Notes under the pieces: generated by a model
The model's input: only the letters and a program-made list of their open reading frames with translations
Databases searched by the model: none
Told to the model about the DNA's origin: nothing
NCBI GenBank assembly: GCA_011391185.1
Contig: JAABRB010000260.1
Coordinates: 1 to 5,319 of the forward strand
Length of the DNA: 5,319 bases
Direction of reading: 5' to 3'
Origin: Betaproteobacteria bacterium
GTDB taxonomy: Bacteria; Pseudomonadota; Gammaproteobacteria; Burkholderiales; SG8-39
Shown: in pieces, positions 1 to 5,012 of the stretch
How the letters are laid out: every line of letters starts with the position of its first letter
Position numbering within the stretch: position 1 is the first letter of the stretch
Translations under genes and position numbers: made by a program

Positions 1-71
1 CTGTGCGACCAGCGCGGAAGCGCTCCGAGCAGGGCGAGAACCACTATGATCAAGAGAATCGTTCCCAACAT
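1..71 (-). CDS. DUF3309 family small membrane protein (N-terminal part, cut by window edge)
   Basis: The minus-strand frame starts at ATG 71 and runs off the left edge after 23 complete codons. The visible protein begins MLGTILLIIVVLALLGALPR and continues with W-S-H. This is the characteristic opening of DUF3309 proteins: one hydrophobic helix followed by a G-A-L-P-x-W motif. Family members are only about 50 residues long, with a second glycine/leucine-rich helix, so roughly half is missing here. A strong Shine-Dalgarno AAGGAG (79-84, minus strand) lies 7 bases before the ATG and fixes the start. Function is unknown; the family is widespread in proteobacteria and is often found near stress-related membrane proteins, as here. 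A CRP-like dyad lies about 100 bases upstream. Family assignment is confident; role is not. Confidence 0.8.
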   Translation of the reverse strand, partial: MLGTILLIIVVLALLGALPRWSH

Positions 72-168
72 CGTGCTTCTCCTTGTGTTGCTGTTTACGA
101 CCCGGCGCACTGCACTGCGATGAACGGAAACCGTCGGGATCAGTGTCTTCGTCTTCGGCAAGCTCCTC

Positions 169-184
169 TGTGCGCCGGCGCACT
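169..184. promoter_or_regulatory. CRP-geometry dyad, site A (upstream of the DUF3309 gene)
   Basis: The sequence TGTGCGCCGGCGCACT contains a perfect 14-base palindrome (170-183). TGTG and CAC(T) are separated by 8 bases, the half-site spacing of CRP-family operators (TGTGA-N6-TCACA). It lies in gene-free DNA about 100 bases upstream of the DUF3309 start. It matches the site before the Crp/Fnr gene at 16 of 17 positions when TCT is included at the left. The sequence is seen directly; operator function is inferred. Confidence 0.45.
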
Positions 185-230
185 CAAGGCAGAGGATCTT
201 TCCGGACTTGCAGGGTGCAGGGCGGCGTGC

Positions 231-380
231 CTATTTCAGACGAATGTCCCCGAACAGTCCGAGCAGTCCGGCGATGATCAGATAAGCGGCGACAATGTAG
301 TTCAGCAACCGGGGGACGATCAGAATGAGAATTCCGGCGACAAGCGATACCAGAGGAGCAAGGCTCAAGGTGATATTCAT
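231..380 (-). CDS. DUF3096 family small membrane protein (49 aa)
   Basis: A complete 49-residue gene runs from ATG 380 to TAG 231-233. It opens MNITLSLAPLVSLVAGILIL and then reads IVPRLLNYIVAAYLIIAGLL, ending GLFGDIRLK. This matches the DUF3096 pattern: a short polar N-terminus, helix L-A-P-L-V-x-L-x-A-G-I-L-I-L, the I-V-P-R-L-L-N-Y-I-V-A turn, and a second helix ending near L-F-G. Two membrane segments are predicted at about residues 6-22 and 27-43. A Shine-Dalgarno AAGGA (388-392) sits 7 bases before the start. The gene falls in the same orientation between a hypothetical membrane protein and a DUF3309 gene, with 134 and 159 bases of gene-free DNA on either side, so it may have its own promoter. 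The biochemical role is unknown. It is short enough to be missed by length-filtered gene calling. Confidence 0.85.
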   Translation of the reverse strand: MNITLSLAPLVSLVAGILILIVPRLLNYIVAAYLIIAGLLGLFGDIRLK

Positions 381-438
381 GGCGACGTCCTTTGCGCGGG
401 AAATTGATGATTGCCGCGATTGTCCGCCGTCCGCCCGG

Positions 439-468
439 CGCGATCTGTTCGCTCGCGCACAGATCGCG
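439..468. repeat. 10-bp inverted repeat (hairpin or operator) between hypothetical gene and DUF3096 gene
   Basis: CGCGATCTGT (439-448) is perfectly complementary to ACAGATCGCG (459-468) across a 10-base loop. There is no T-tract on either strand, so a classical intrinsic terminator is unlikely. It could be an RNA hairpin in the leader of the DUF3096 transcript, or a protein-binding dyad. It shares its right arm with CRP-like site B. Confidence 0.5.
446..461. promoter_or_regulatory. CRP-geometry dyad, site B (upstream of the DUF3096 gene)
   Basis: TGTTCGCTCGCGCACA has arms GTTCGC and GCGCAC around two bases, with TGT and ACA ends in CRP-type spacing. It matches sites A and C at 14 of 17 positions (GTTCGCTCGCGCACAGA read against GTGCGCCGGCGCACAGA). 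It lies 66-81 bases upstream of the DUF3096 start. It is weaker than the other two because the left arm has a mismatch. Binding is inferred. Confidence 0.35.
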
Positions 469-514
469 AGATCAGGTGCGGCGGCTTCGGGGTTCCGGGT
501 GATCTGTCATCGGG

Positions 515-922
515 CTATGCACCATTGACCGGCCGCTGGTCTGGCATATTGCCCGGCACGTCAACTCCGTTGGAAAGACTCTTCGCGACGGAGGGCATGA
601 CGCGCAAGACGCTGCTGACCAAGGTGAAAACGGTCAGCGCAGTTTCCAATACGCTATGACCGGGTGCCCGTGACGCGTCGGTGCCGCGCGAGCGGCCCTC
701 GAACTCGGCGGTGCGCCGGTCGGTGAGTATTCCGGTGGCGAACCCCGCACCCGCAGCCAGGAGCAGCGTTGTCGGCGAAGTCAGCTGCGCGCGAATTCGC
801 CGATCCAGCAGGGCGGCGCGAAGGCGTACCAGAGTCCGCTGGTCCAGGATCCTGCGTTCGGTCTCGGCGATTCGAGTCATCAGGGAGGCCTGCGCATGGT
901 TGTCTCGAAAGGTCGACGTCAT
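515..922 (-). CDS. hypothetical membrane-associated protein (135 aa)
   Basis: I do not recognise a named family. The protein has a charged, probably helical N-terminal part (about residues 1-48, rich in Arg and Leu) and a hydrophobic glycine/alanine-rich stretch around residues 50-67 (TTLLLAAGAGFATGIL then TDRR). A polar linker follows, then a second hydrophobic stretch at about 91-111 (VLETALTVFTLVSSVLRVMP) and a polar tail. This is consistent with one or two membrane helices. Its ATG (920-922) overlaps the TGA (919-921) of the upstream holin-superfamily gene as ATGA, which argues for translational coupling and a joint role. No good Shine-Dalgarno precedes the start, which also fits coupling. 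An internal ATG at 880 is a less likely alternative start. The hydrophobic segments and overlap support it as real despite no recognised homolog. Confidence 0.7.
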   Translation of the reverse strand: MTSTFRDNHAQASLMTRIAETERRILDQRTLVRLRAALLDRRIRAQLTSPTTLLLAAGAGFATGILTDRRTAEFEGRSRGTDASRAPGHSVLETALTVFTLVSSVLRVMPSVAKSLSNGVDVPGNMPDQRPVNGA

Positions 923-1362
923 CTCGGTTCTTCGTCAACGCATTGCCCTGCGGGAAGCGGCCGAAGGCTGCGGAGCGTTGCGGGAAATCGCAGGTTGCGG
1001 CACTTTCGGCGTATCACACCGTACAGGATGAGGGCGATGGCGAGATTGACACCGACGACAGCCAGCACGGCGACACTCGCGAAGACGCCGTGCTGGATCA
1101 ACAACAGGACGCCAATTGTTTCCAAGCCCAGCCATGCGCTGACCAGCAATACTGCAACGATCACGCCCGCAACGATCATTGTCACCAGGCTTTGACCGGC
1201 AAGCGTTGTTTCGAGTGCCGCAAGCTGCAAATGGTCGTGGGTCAGCCCGCGAATGGCATCCCACAGAGATTGGGCGTCGTCCCGCCACGTCGCACCACCC
1301 CTCTCGCTGCCGCTGGGTGCGGCTGGGTCGGCGAAGGCGTCGGTTGACGATTGCAATCCCAT
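919..1362 (-). CDS. phage holin family protein (holin superfamily III / DUF1469-like), 147 aa
   Basis: This is a small integral membrane protein of the type annotated as putative Actinobacterial Holin-X. Residues 1-27 are a polar, disordered leader. A short amphipathic region (about 30-56, WDAIRGLTHDHLQLAALETT) precedes two membrane helices at about 59-88 and 93-116, followed by an Arg-rich cytosolic tail. The L-A-A-L-E-x-x-L-A motif before the first helix and the S-A-W-L within it are typical of the family. In proteobacterial chromosomes these proteins are usually not phage lysis genes; they sit next to DUF883 proteins, exactly as here (12 bases downstream of one), and are presumed envelope or stress proteins. 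No endolysin or other phage gene is nearby. The start at ATG 1362 has only a weak upstream AACGGG-type ribosome site, suggesting coupling to the DUF883 gene. Confidence 0.75.
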   Translation of the reverse strand: MGLQSSTDAFADPAAPSGSERGGATWRDDAQSLWDAIRGLTHDHLQLAALETTLAGQSLVTMIVAGVIVAVLLVSAWLGLETIGVLLLIQHGVFASVAVLAVVGVNLAIALILYGVIRRKCRNLRFPATLRSLRPLPAGQCVDEEPR

Positions 1363-1374
1363 GACCCGTTCGTT

Positions 1375-1725
1375 TTAACGCGAGCCGATCAAGCGACTCA
1401 GAAGAAACCCGGCGGCGACGGCTATGCCCAGCGACGCGACCGGATGGTCCCGCATGTACGCACTGGTATTCTTCAGCAGACGGTCTTGTGCGTCGTGCAA
1501 CTGCCCGCCCTTGACGCTCAAAGTGTCGGCAGCTTGAGTCGCCACTTCGGCGATCCTGTCGACCGCCTGGTGCGCCCCGGATGCCATGCGATCCACAGTC
1601 GGCCGCGCAGCGTCGGTCGCTCTCTGTATGGCCTCATGCGTGCCGGTTGCCGCCTGATCGATCCTGCGTGCGACCGCGCCATCGCCATCGCGGTTGGTCG
1701 GGGTGACTTGTGCGGATGTATCCAT
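1375..1725 (-). CDS. DUF883 family protein (ElaB/YqjD/YgaM-like), 116 aa
   Basis: The N-terminal 90 residues are hydrophilic and alanine-rich with heptad-like spacing (AARPTVDRMASGAHQAVDRI), probably a long helix. The C-terminus reads YMRDHPVASLGIAVAAGFLL then SRLIGSR. That is the family's hallmark: D-H-P, a glycine-zipper-like membrane helix and a terminal Arg. E. coli relatives ElaB and YqjD are C-tail-anchored inner-membrane proteins induced by RpoS in stationary phase; YqjD associates with ribosomes. A TTG six bases upstream at 1731 extends the frame by two residues, but the GAGGG ribosome site at 1735-1739 is 9 bases from ATG 1725 and only 3 from that TTG, so ATG 1725 is chosen. It is followed closely by the holin-superfamily gene, forming a likely three-gene operon with the hypothetical membrane protein. 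Confidence 0.85.
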   Translation of the reverse strand: MDTSAQVTPTNRDGDGAVARRIDQAATGTHEAIQRATDAARPTVDRMASGAHQAVDRIAEVATQAADTLSVKGGQLHDAQDRLLKNTSAYMRDHPVASLGIAVAAGFLLSRLIGSR

Positions 1726-1734
1726 GATCAATAG

Positions 1735-1739
1735 CCCTC
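1735..1739 (-). promoter_or_regulatory. ribosome binding site deciding the DUF883 start
   Basis: GAGGG on the minus strand sits 9 bases before ATG 1725 but only 3 bases before the alternative TTG 1731. This spacing favours the ATG. Confidence 0.6.
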
Positions 1740-1878
1740 GTCAAAGCGTTGAAGTAGAAGCAGTCGTCCAAACGGCGGCGAAGATGAACTCGTCCGGAGG
1801 ATGTCATAGAGTAGTTCCGATCATCAGCTGTCGTCTGTTCGATACCGTACGTACACGCGCGGGCCGGATCGACGGACG

Positions 1879-3105
1879 TCAAGGCCCGGGAGCGCTCGGG
1901 CTCGTCTCGTTCGTCTGCTTTTTCGGCGCGTACCCGAGAAACTCGCTGATGGGTTGCAGATCTTCAACGCGCTCGCATACGGCGTTGATGGCCATGACGA
2001 TCGGGACGCCCAGCAGCAAGCCCCAGATTCCCCAGAGCCAACCCCAGAAGAGCAGGGTAACGAATACCGTGACGGCATTGAGCCGACCGACCCTTTGCGT
2101 CAGCCAAGGGACGAGCAGCAGTCCAATCAAACCGTTGATTGCAAGGGTGAAGCCGACGATAAGCAGGACGGGCTGCAGCGTGTCGAACTGTACGTACGCC
2201 ACAAGCGCGACACTGAAGATCAGAAGCGTCGGGCCGGCGTAAGGAATCAGATGCAGCACGCCGCCGACGAACGCCCAGAACAGCGGGTTACCGAGGCCCA
2301 TCCATGTGAACACGATCCAAGTCAGGACACCCAGGAGCGCGCTCGTCGCGATTTGCACGAGCAGATATCGCTGAATCTGCGAATTGATCTCATCGAGTAT
2401 CTGTACGGTGATCTTCTTTTTCGACAGAGTATCGCCGCTGATGCGCACCAAGGTCCGCCGGAAGTTGTCGCCGGCAATGAGGATGAAGTACACGAGTGCC
2501 ACGACGACAACCAGCTGACCAACTCCCGCGATCGCGTTTGCGGTTCCCATGAGCACGTAGTCCCGCACTTCGACCGGGGAGGCTTTGGGGGGCACCTCGG
2601 CTGCGGCGCTCGCTTGGGACTGAGCGGGAGCAAGTGCGGTTTCTGCAGCCGCGTAGGCGGCTTTCTCGATCTCGTGTGCCGCCTCTTTCATCTTCTCGAC
2701 GGCGCTCGGCGGCTCGAGCGGATTGCGCTGGAGCGCCGCGCGGAACTTGGCGGTGGCGCGCGGCACGATGTCCAGAACTTGAATTGCCTGTGGTTGAAGA
2801 GAATTGAGACCCGCAAACAGGCCCATGAGAATCACGGCGAGCGTCACCCCGGCCCCGACGGGCTTGGGCAGCCTGCCTCTTCGTTTCAACCAGTCCAGTA
2901 CCGGCGTGAGCGCATAGCTCGTGAGCACCGCAACGGTGATGGGAATGAAGACCGCCCGGGCAAGAAACAAAAAACCGATGACGGCGAGCAGGGCCAGCAC
3001 GGCGAGTGCCGTGCTGCGCACGTCGATCGGCGCCTGGAGCACCGGCGGCGGAACCGCGGGCTCCGAGTCGCCGAGAAGTTGAATCACTGCGCGATCTCGG
3101 ATCAT
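1879..3105 (-). CDS. AI-2E family transporter (PerM/YdiK/TqsA-type permease), 408 aa
   Basis: This is a polytopic inner-membrane permease of the AI-2 exporter superfamily, whose members export quorum-sensing AI-2 or act as Na+/H+ antiporters or permeases of unknown substrate. Visible landmarks are paired N-terminal helices at about 31-70 and a helix at 84-101. A mostly soluble alanine-rich region follows (about 115-182). The helix at 187-212 (VGQLVVVVALVYFILIAGDN) and the signature Q-R-Y-L-L-V-Q-I near 245-252 come next. Helices around I-P-Y-A-G-P (287-292) lead to the C-terminal signature F-W-G-W-L-W-G-I-W-G-L-L-L-G-V-P at 353-368. Length is slightly above the usual 350-380 residues, explained by the Ala-rich insert. 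The start at ATG 3105 has GGAG 5 bases upstream (3111-3114). The GlsB-type gene ends 29 bases upstream, so they are probably co-transcribed. The substrate cannot be told from sequence, and AI-2 export should not be assumed. Confidence 0.92.
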   Translation of the reverse strand: MIRDRAVIQLLGDSEPAVPPPVLQAPIDVRSTALAVLALLAVIGFLFLARAVFIPITVAVLTSYALTPVLDWLKRRGRLPKPVGAGVTLAVILMGLFAGLNSLQPQAIQVLDIVPRATAKFRAALQRNPLEPPSAVEKMKEAAHEIEKAAYAAAETALAPAQSQASAAAEVPPKASPVEVRDYVLMGTANAIAGVGQLVVVVALVYFILIAGDNFRRTLVRISGDTLSKKKITVQILDEINSQIQRYLLVQIATSALLGVLTWIVFTWMGLGNPLFWAFVGGVLHLIPYAGPTLLIFSVALVAYVQFDTLQPVLLIVGFTLAINGLIGLLLVPWLTQRVGRLNAVTVFVTLLFWGWLWGIWGLLLGVPIVMAINAVCERVEDLQPISEFLGYAPKKQTNETSPSAPGP

Positions 3106-3107
3106 TC

Positions 3108-3121
3108 CTGCTCCGGAGCAG
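3108..3121. repeat. 14-bp perfect palindrome covering the AI-2E gene ribosome binding site
   Basis: CTGCTCCGGAGCAG is a perfect palindrome in the 29-base gap between the GlsB-type gene and the permease gene. It includes the GGAG Shine-Dalgarno of the permease. It could be an operator, or it could limit ribosome access by intermolecular or partial folding; a zero-base loop makes a full hairpin impossible. Confidence 0.45.
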
Positions 3122-3134
3122 TGCTAGCCAGGTT

Positions 3135-3386
3135 TCAGGTGGCCGGGTAACGCCGGATGACGAAATAACTCCAGACGACGAGGATCGCGCCGATCAGTGC
3201 GCCAACTAATCCAGCCGTCTCGCCGGCGCGATACCAGCCGAATATGTGTCCATTGAAAGTCCCGAGCTGCGAGCCGGTAATACCTATGACGGCCATAATG
3301 AAGAATCCCGCGGAGTCGCGCTCCAGAGTCATCAATTTGGCGAGCAGTCCGACGACGCATCCGATCAAAATGGTCAAAGCGATCAT
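3135..3386 (-). CDS. GlsB/YeaQ/YmgE family stress response membrane protein (83 aa)
   Basis: This is a small integral membrane protein of the transglycosylase-associated (PF04226) family. The sequence opens MIALTILIGCVVGLLAKLMT and has three hydrophobic helices (about 2-19, 26-46 and 57-77). The family pattern shows G-x-x-x-G-x-L-A-x-x in the first helix, F-F-I-M-A-V-I-G-I-T-G-S-Q-L-G in the second, and a G-A-x-I-G-A-I-L-V-V third helix. Length matches the usual 80-90 residues. The frame stays open upstream to 3707, but that extension lacks family similarity and crosses an intrinsic terminator, so ATG 3386 is used, with AGGTGG 7 bases upstream. In E. coli and Lactobacillales, relatives respond to acid, osmotic or stationary-phase stress; the molecular function is unknown. 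It appears to be the first gene of the minus-strand cluster, followed by the AI-2E permease. Confidence 0.88.
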   Translation of the reverse strand: MIALTILIGCVVGLLAKLMTLERDSAGFFIMAVIGITGSQLGTFNGHIFGWYRAGETAGLVGALIGAILVVWSYFVIRRYPAT

Positions 3387-3573
3387 CAAGGCGCCACCTG
3401 CTGAGTTTGAGTCTGCCGCGAGAATGACGTCCCCTAAGTGAAAGAAGCAACAAACCGTCTCGCAATCTATCCTCGTGCCGTCCGAAGTTGAATTCGAGGG
3501 AACGCGGCAGCCTTGCATAAGCTGCGCCGCTTGTATGTGGGGTAGCAGACATATCGTTCCGATGGCGGGCTGC

Positions 3574-3613
3574 AAAAGAAAAGGCCCGGTGAGGGGGAGA
3601 CCGATACCGGGCC
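3574..3613 (-). terminator. strong Rho-independent terminator (minus strand)
   Basis: GGCCCGGT (3583-3590) pairs perfectly with ACCGGGCC (3606-3613) across a 15-base loop. Read on the minus strand, the stem is followed directly by TTTTCTTTT (3582 down to 3574). It cannot serve the GlsB-type gene, whose start lies about 190 bases further downstream. It must end a transcript from upstream: the diguanylate cyclase unit (about 480 bases away), a small RNA, or an attenuated leader of the GlsB cluster. Confidence 0.85.
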
Positions 3614-3736
3614 GGGTACTACGGGTGCTTTGGGGGGGGATCTCAGCACCTGTGGCGAGGTTACTTCTCGCCTCGTTCGCGGTCTGTACGGTATGGCACA
3701 TAACCATGTATCCGGAGCCCGATCTTCACTGACCGC
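3574..3736 (-). ncRNA. candidate structured RNA ending in the intrinsic terminator
   Basis: Upstream of the terminator, on the same strand, lie consecutive complementary segments. They are AGCACC/GGTGCT (3645-3650 with 3624-3629), GGCGAG/CTCGCC (3654-3659 with 3667-3672, 7-base loop), and a longer-range GCGGTC/GACCGC (3679-3684 with 3731-3736) enclosing an ATGG/CCAT hairpin (3693-3696 with 3704-3707). No convincing protein fits the region in any frame. A run of short helices ending in a terminator is the layout of a bacterial sRNA or of a leader with a conditional terminator. I do not recognise any known RNA family in it. The 5' end is not defined, no clear promoter was seen, and short stems are common in GC-rich DNA, so confidence is limited. 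Confidence 0.3.
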
Positions 3737-4093
3737 AGGGGGCATCGTTCGCAGATCCAACGGGCGTACGATTGGGCCGGGCCAACCCGACGCGGGGTGC
3801 CCAGGCCCCACTTTCTGAAAGACGGGGGAGGACGCGAAGTCCGGGCAGCGAGCCCCTAAGGCGAAGAACGACGGGAAGCGGGGCGGCTAGGCGGGCGTTC
3901 TGGCGCGAACCATTTGATCGGCCGATCCCGCGTGTTCCCACCCTCTCCCTCCCAAGTGGCGATTGCGCGCGCCCGTTCCTGTGAGCGTTTTTTTCGTGTC
4001 GCATGATCGATTTGATTGGCGAGTCCCCGGGCAAGGGCCGAGGCGGCGCTCCCGAGGGGTCCAACGTACAAGTCCCGCTTCACCGGGCCGGCA
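3737..4093. other. gene-free stretch between the candidate RNA and the diguanylate cyclase gene
   Basis: No convincing gene is visible on either strand; the open frames are Arg/Pro/Gly-rich and lack motifs. It holds small dyads: GGAC/GTCC at 3830-3842, GGGG/CCCC at 3794-3809 and a perfect palindrome GATCGGCCGATC at 3916-3927. It also has a T7 tract (3988-3994) in a locally AT-richer patch (about 3985-4020) that might hold a minus-strand promoter. No clear -35/-10 pair was found. Confidence 0.5.
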
Positions 4094-4798
4094 TCACTCG
4101 ATGGCATGGCGCAAGGGTCGGATGTGCGTCGCAGATCTAAGGCGGGGTGCAGCGCTGCGGCGAGTCTTCGCGCGATACATGCGGGTATCGGACTGCTCGA
4201 TCAGTTCGCCGTAGTCCTGCCCGTCGACGGGATAGACGGCCATGCCGATCCTCGCCGTCACCGTGACCGTGCCGCCGTCGACAGGATAGGGTATCGAGAG
4301 CTGATTGCGGATCTTCTCGGCCACCGTAGCAGCGGTTTCGAGGCCGTCGACTTCCGGCAGCATGATGACGAATTCGTCTCCGCCATACCGGCAGGCGGTG
4401 TCGCCGGCGCGGATACAGGTGCTCAGGCGCCCCGCCACCTGCTGCAGGAGCACGTCTCCCGCGCCATGGCCGCGTTCGTCGTTGACGCGCTTGAATCCAT
4501 CCAGGTCGAGGAAAAGCAGTGCCACCTGCCTGCTCTGTCGCGCGCCCTGCGCCACCGCCTGGTTGAACCGGTCCAGGAGCAGGCTTCGATTGGGCAGACC
4601 GGTGAGCTTGTCGTGGTACGCCACGTGACGCATCTGCGCCTCCTTGCGCGCGAGTCGCAGGAATCGCAGCTTGAGAAGCGAATCGCGCTTCACGAGCGTT
4701 TCGACCCGATTCTGCGCGACGCCCGATAGCCGTTGACTCTTTTCGAGCGCACGCTCGAGATCCGTCACTTCGGCGTCGCGTCGCATCGAGTCGGTCAC
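4094..4798 (-). CDS. diguanylate cyclase, cytosolic GGDEF protein (234 aa)
   Basis: The protein makes cyclic di-GMP from two GTP. Residues 1-58 form a charged, probable coiled-coil helix (ERALEKSQRLSGVAQNRVET onward) with no membrane segment. The GGDEF domain spans about 60-212 and includes D-K-L-T-G-L-P-N-R (63-71), the metal-binding D98 in L-D-L-D-G-F-K, G-H-G-A-G-D (110-115), and the active signature R-Y-G-G-D-E-F (137-143). The inhibitory RxxD site is present at R130-D133, five residues before GGDEF, so product inhibition is likely. The late motif reads T-A-R-I-G-M-A-V-Y-P, with Arg where Ser is usual. The start is taken as GTG 4798, overlapping the TGA of the zinc-ribbon gene (GTGA); ATG 4786 is an alternative. 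The frame is open upstream to 5059, but that part is low in family similarity and overlaps the zinc-ribbon gene. The input signal is not evident; the coiled coil may mediate dimerisation or partner binding. Confidence 0.9.
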   Translation of the reverse strand: MTDSMRRDAEVTDLERALEKSQRLSGVAQNRVETLVKRDSLLKLRFLRLARKEAQMRHVAYHDKLTGLPNRSLLLDRFNQAVAQGARQSRQVALLFLDLDGFKRVNDERGHGAGDVLLQQVAGRLSTCIRAGDTACRYGGDEFVIMLPEVDGLETAATVAEKIRNQLSIPYPVDGGTVTVTARIGMAVYPVDGQDYGELIEQSDTRMYRAKTRRSAAPRLRSATHIRPLRHAIE

Positions 4799-5001
4799 TG
4801 GTGGGCGCCGCTTGGCACTGGCATGTGTTGGGCGGGGAAGTTGCCTGCCCAGCCGCAGCCCATCGATCGGCAGAAGTACCGGCGTCGCGGCCAAATCAGG
4901 CTGATCAGTCGATCGATCAACCGGCGCGGCACGCGCACGAGATCCCCGTGCGACCCGTAGGTCCCGCACCGCGGGCACTCGTGTATGAGGGATGCTGCCA
5001 A
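4795..5001 (-). CDS. small zinc-ribbon-like protein (68 aa), coupled to the diguanylate cyclase
   Basis: The predicted protein reads MAASLIHECPRCGTYGSHGD, then LVRVPRRLIDRLISLIWPRR, then RYFCRSMGCGWAGNF and a short polar tail. C9-P-R-C12 and C44-x4-C49 followed by G-W form a plausible four-Cys zinc site, separated by a basic amphipathic stretch with R-R-L-I-D-R-L-I-S. Small proteins with this Cys-x2-Cys, R-R-x-x-x-D-R, R-Y-x-C, C-G-W layout occur in proteobacteria as uncharacterised proteins; I cannot name the family. The start is proposed at TTG 5001, with GGAAGGAA (5005-5012) just upstream; GTG 5019 is an alternative. The stop overlaps the cyclase start as GTGA. The gene is divergent from the Crp/Fnr gene across 124 bases. 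Conserved Cys spacing and the overlap support it as real; DNA, RNA or protein binding is possible. Confidence 0.65.
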   Translation of the reverse strand: MAASLIHECPRCGTYGSHGDLVRVPRRLIDRLISLIWPRRRYFCRSMGCGWAGNFPAQHMPVPSGAHQ

Positions 5002-5004
5002 CGT

Positions 5005-5012
5005 TTCCTTCC
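5005..5012 (-). promoter_or_regulatory. ribosome binding site for the zinc-ribbon gene
   Basis: GGAAGGAA on the minus strand lies immediately upstream of TTG 5001 (core AAGGA 4 bases away). It supports this unusual start codon over GTG 5019, which would place the same purine tract inside the coding region. Confidence 0.45.

Noticed and set aside
919..1362. Prophage or lysis cassette suggested by the holin-family protein
   Set aside because: No endolysin, spanin, structural or integrase gene is nearby; neighbours are DUF883 and other chromosomal stress-type genes.
1954..3150. 398-codon plus-strand frame opposite the AI-2E permease
   Set aside because: It is rich in Glu, Arg, Gln, Asp and His, the usual antisense shadow of a membrane protein; the minus strand carries clear permease signatures.
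3463..3480. Sigma-54-like promoter CGGCACG...TTGC upstream of the GlsB-type gene (minus strand)
   Set aside because: The GG and GC elements are 14 bases apart instead of the required 10.
3632..3639. G8 homopolymer as a phase-variation tract
   Set aside because: It is not inside or directly before a convincing gene; it lies in the loop of a candidate RNA hairpin and may also be prone to sequencing error.
3387..3707. N-terminal extension of the GlsB-type frame to ATG 3707
   Set aside because: The extension has no family similarity and crosses a strong intrinsic terminator; the 83-residue form from ATG 3386 has the usual family length and a ribosome site.
3780..3900. Resemblance to a c-di-GMP-I (GEMM) riboswitch on the plus strand (GGACGCGAAG, CTAAGG, AAGCGGGG)
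   Set aside because: Only scattered short matches; the conserved core is altered, pairing does not follow the known fold, and no plus-strand gene follows within about 1.2 kb.
3981..4000. Plus-strand terminator suggested by the T7 tract at 3988-3994
   Set aside because: No adequate GC stem precedes it and no plus-strand gene ends nearby.
3726..4064. 112-codon minus-strand frame in the gene-free stretch
   Set aside because: Composition is dominated by Arg, Pro, Gly and Ser, with no hydrophobic core, motif or ribosome site; it looks like chance openness in GC-rich DNA.
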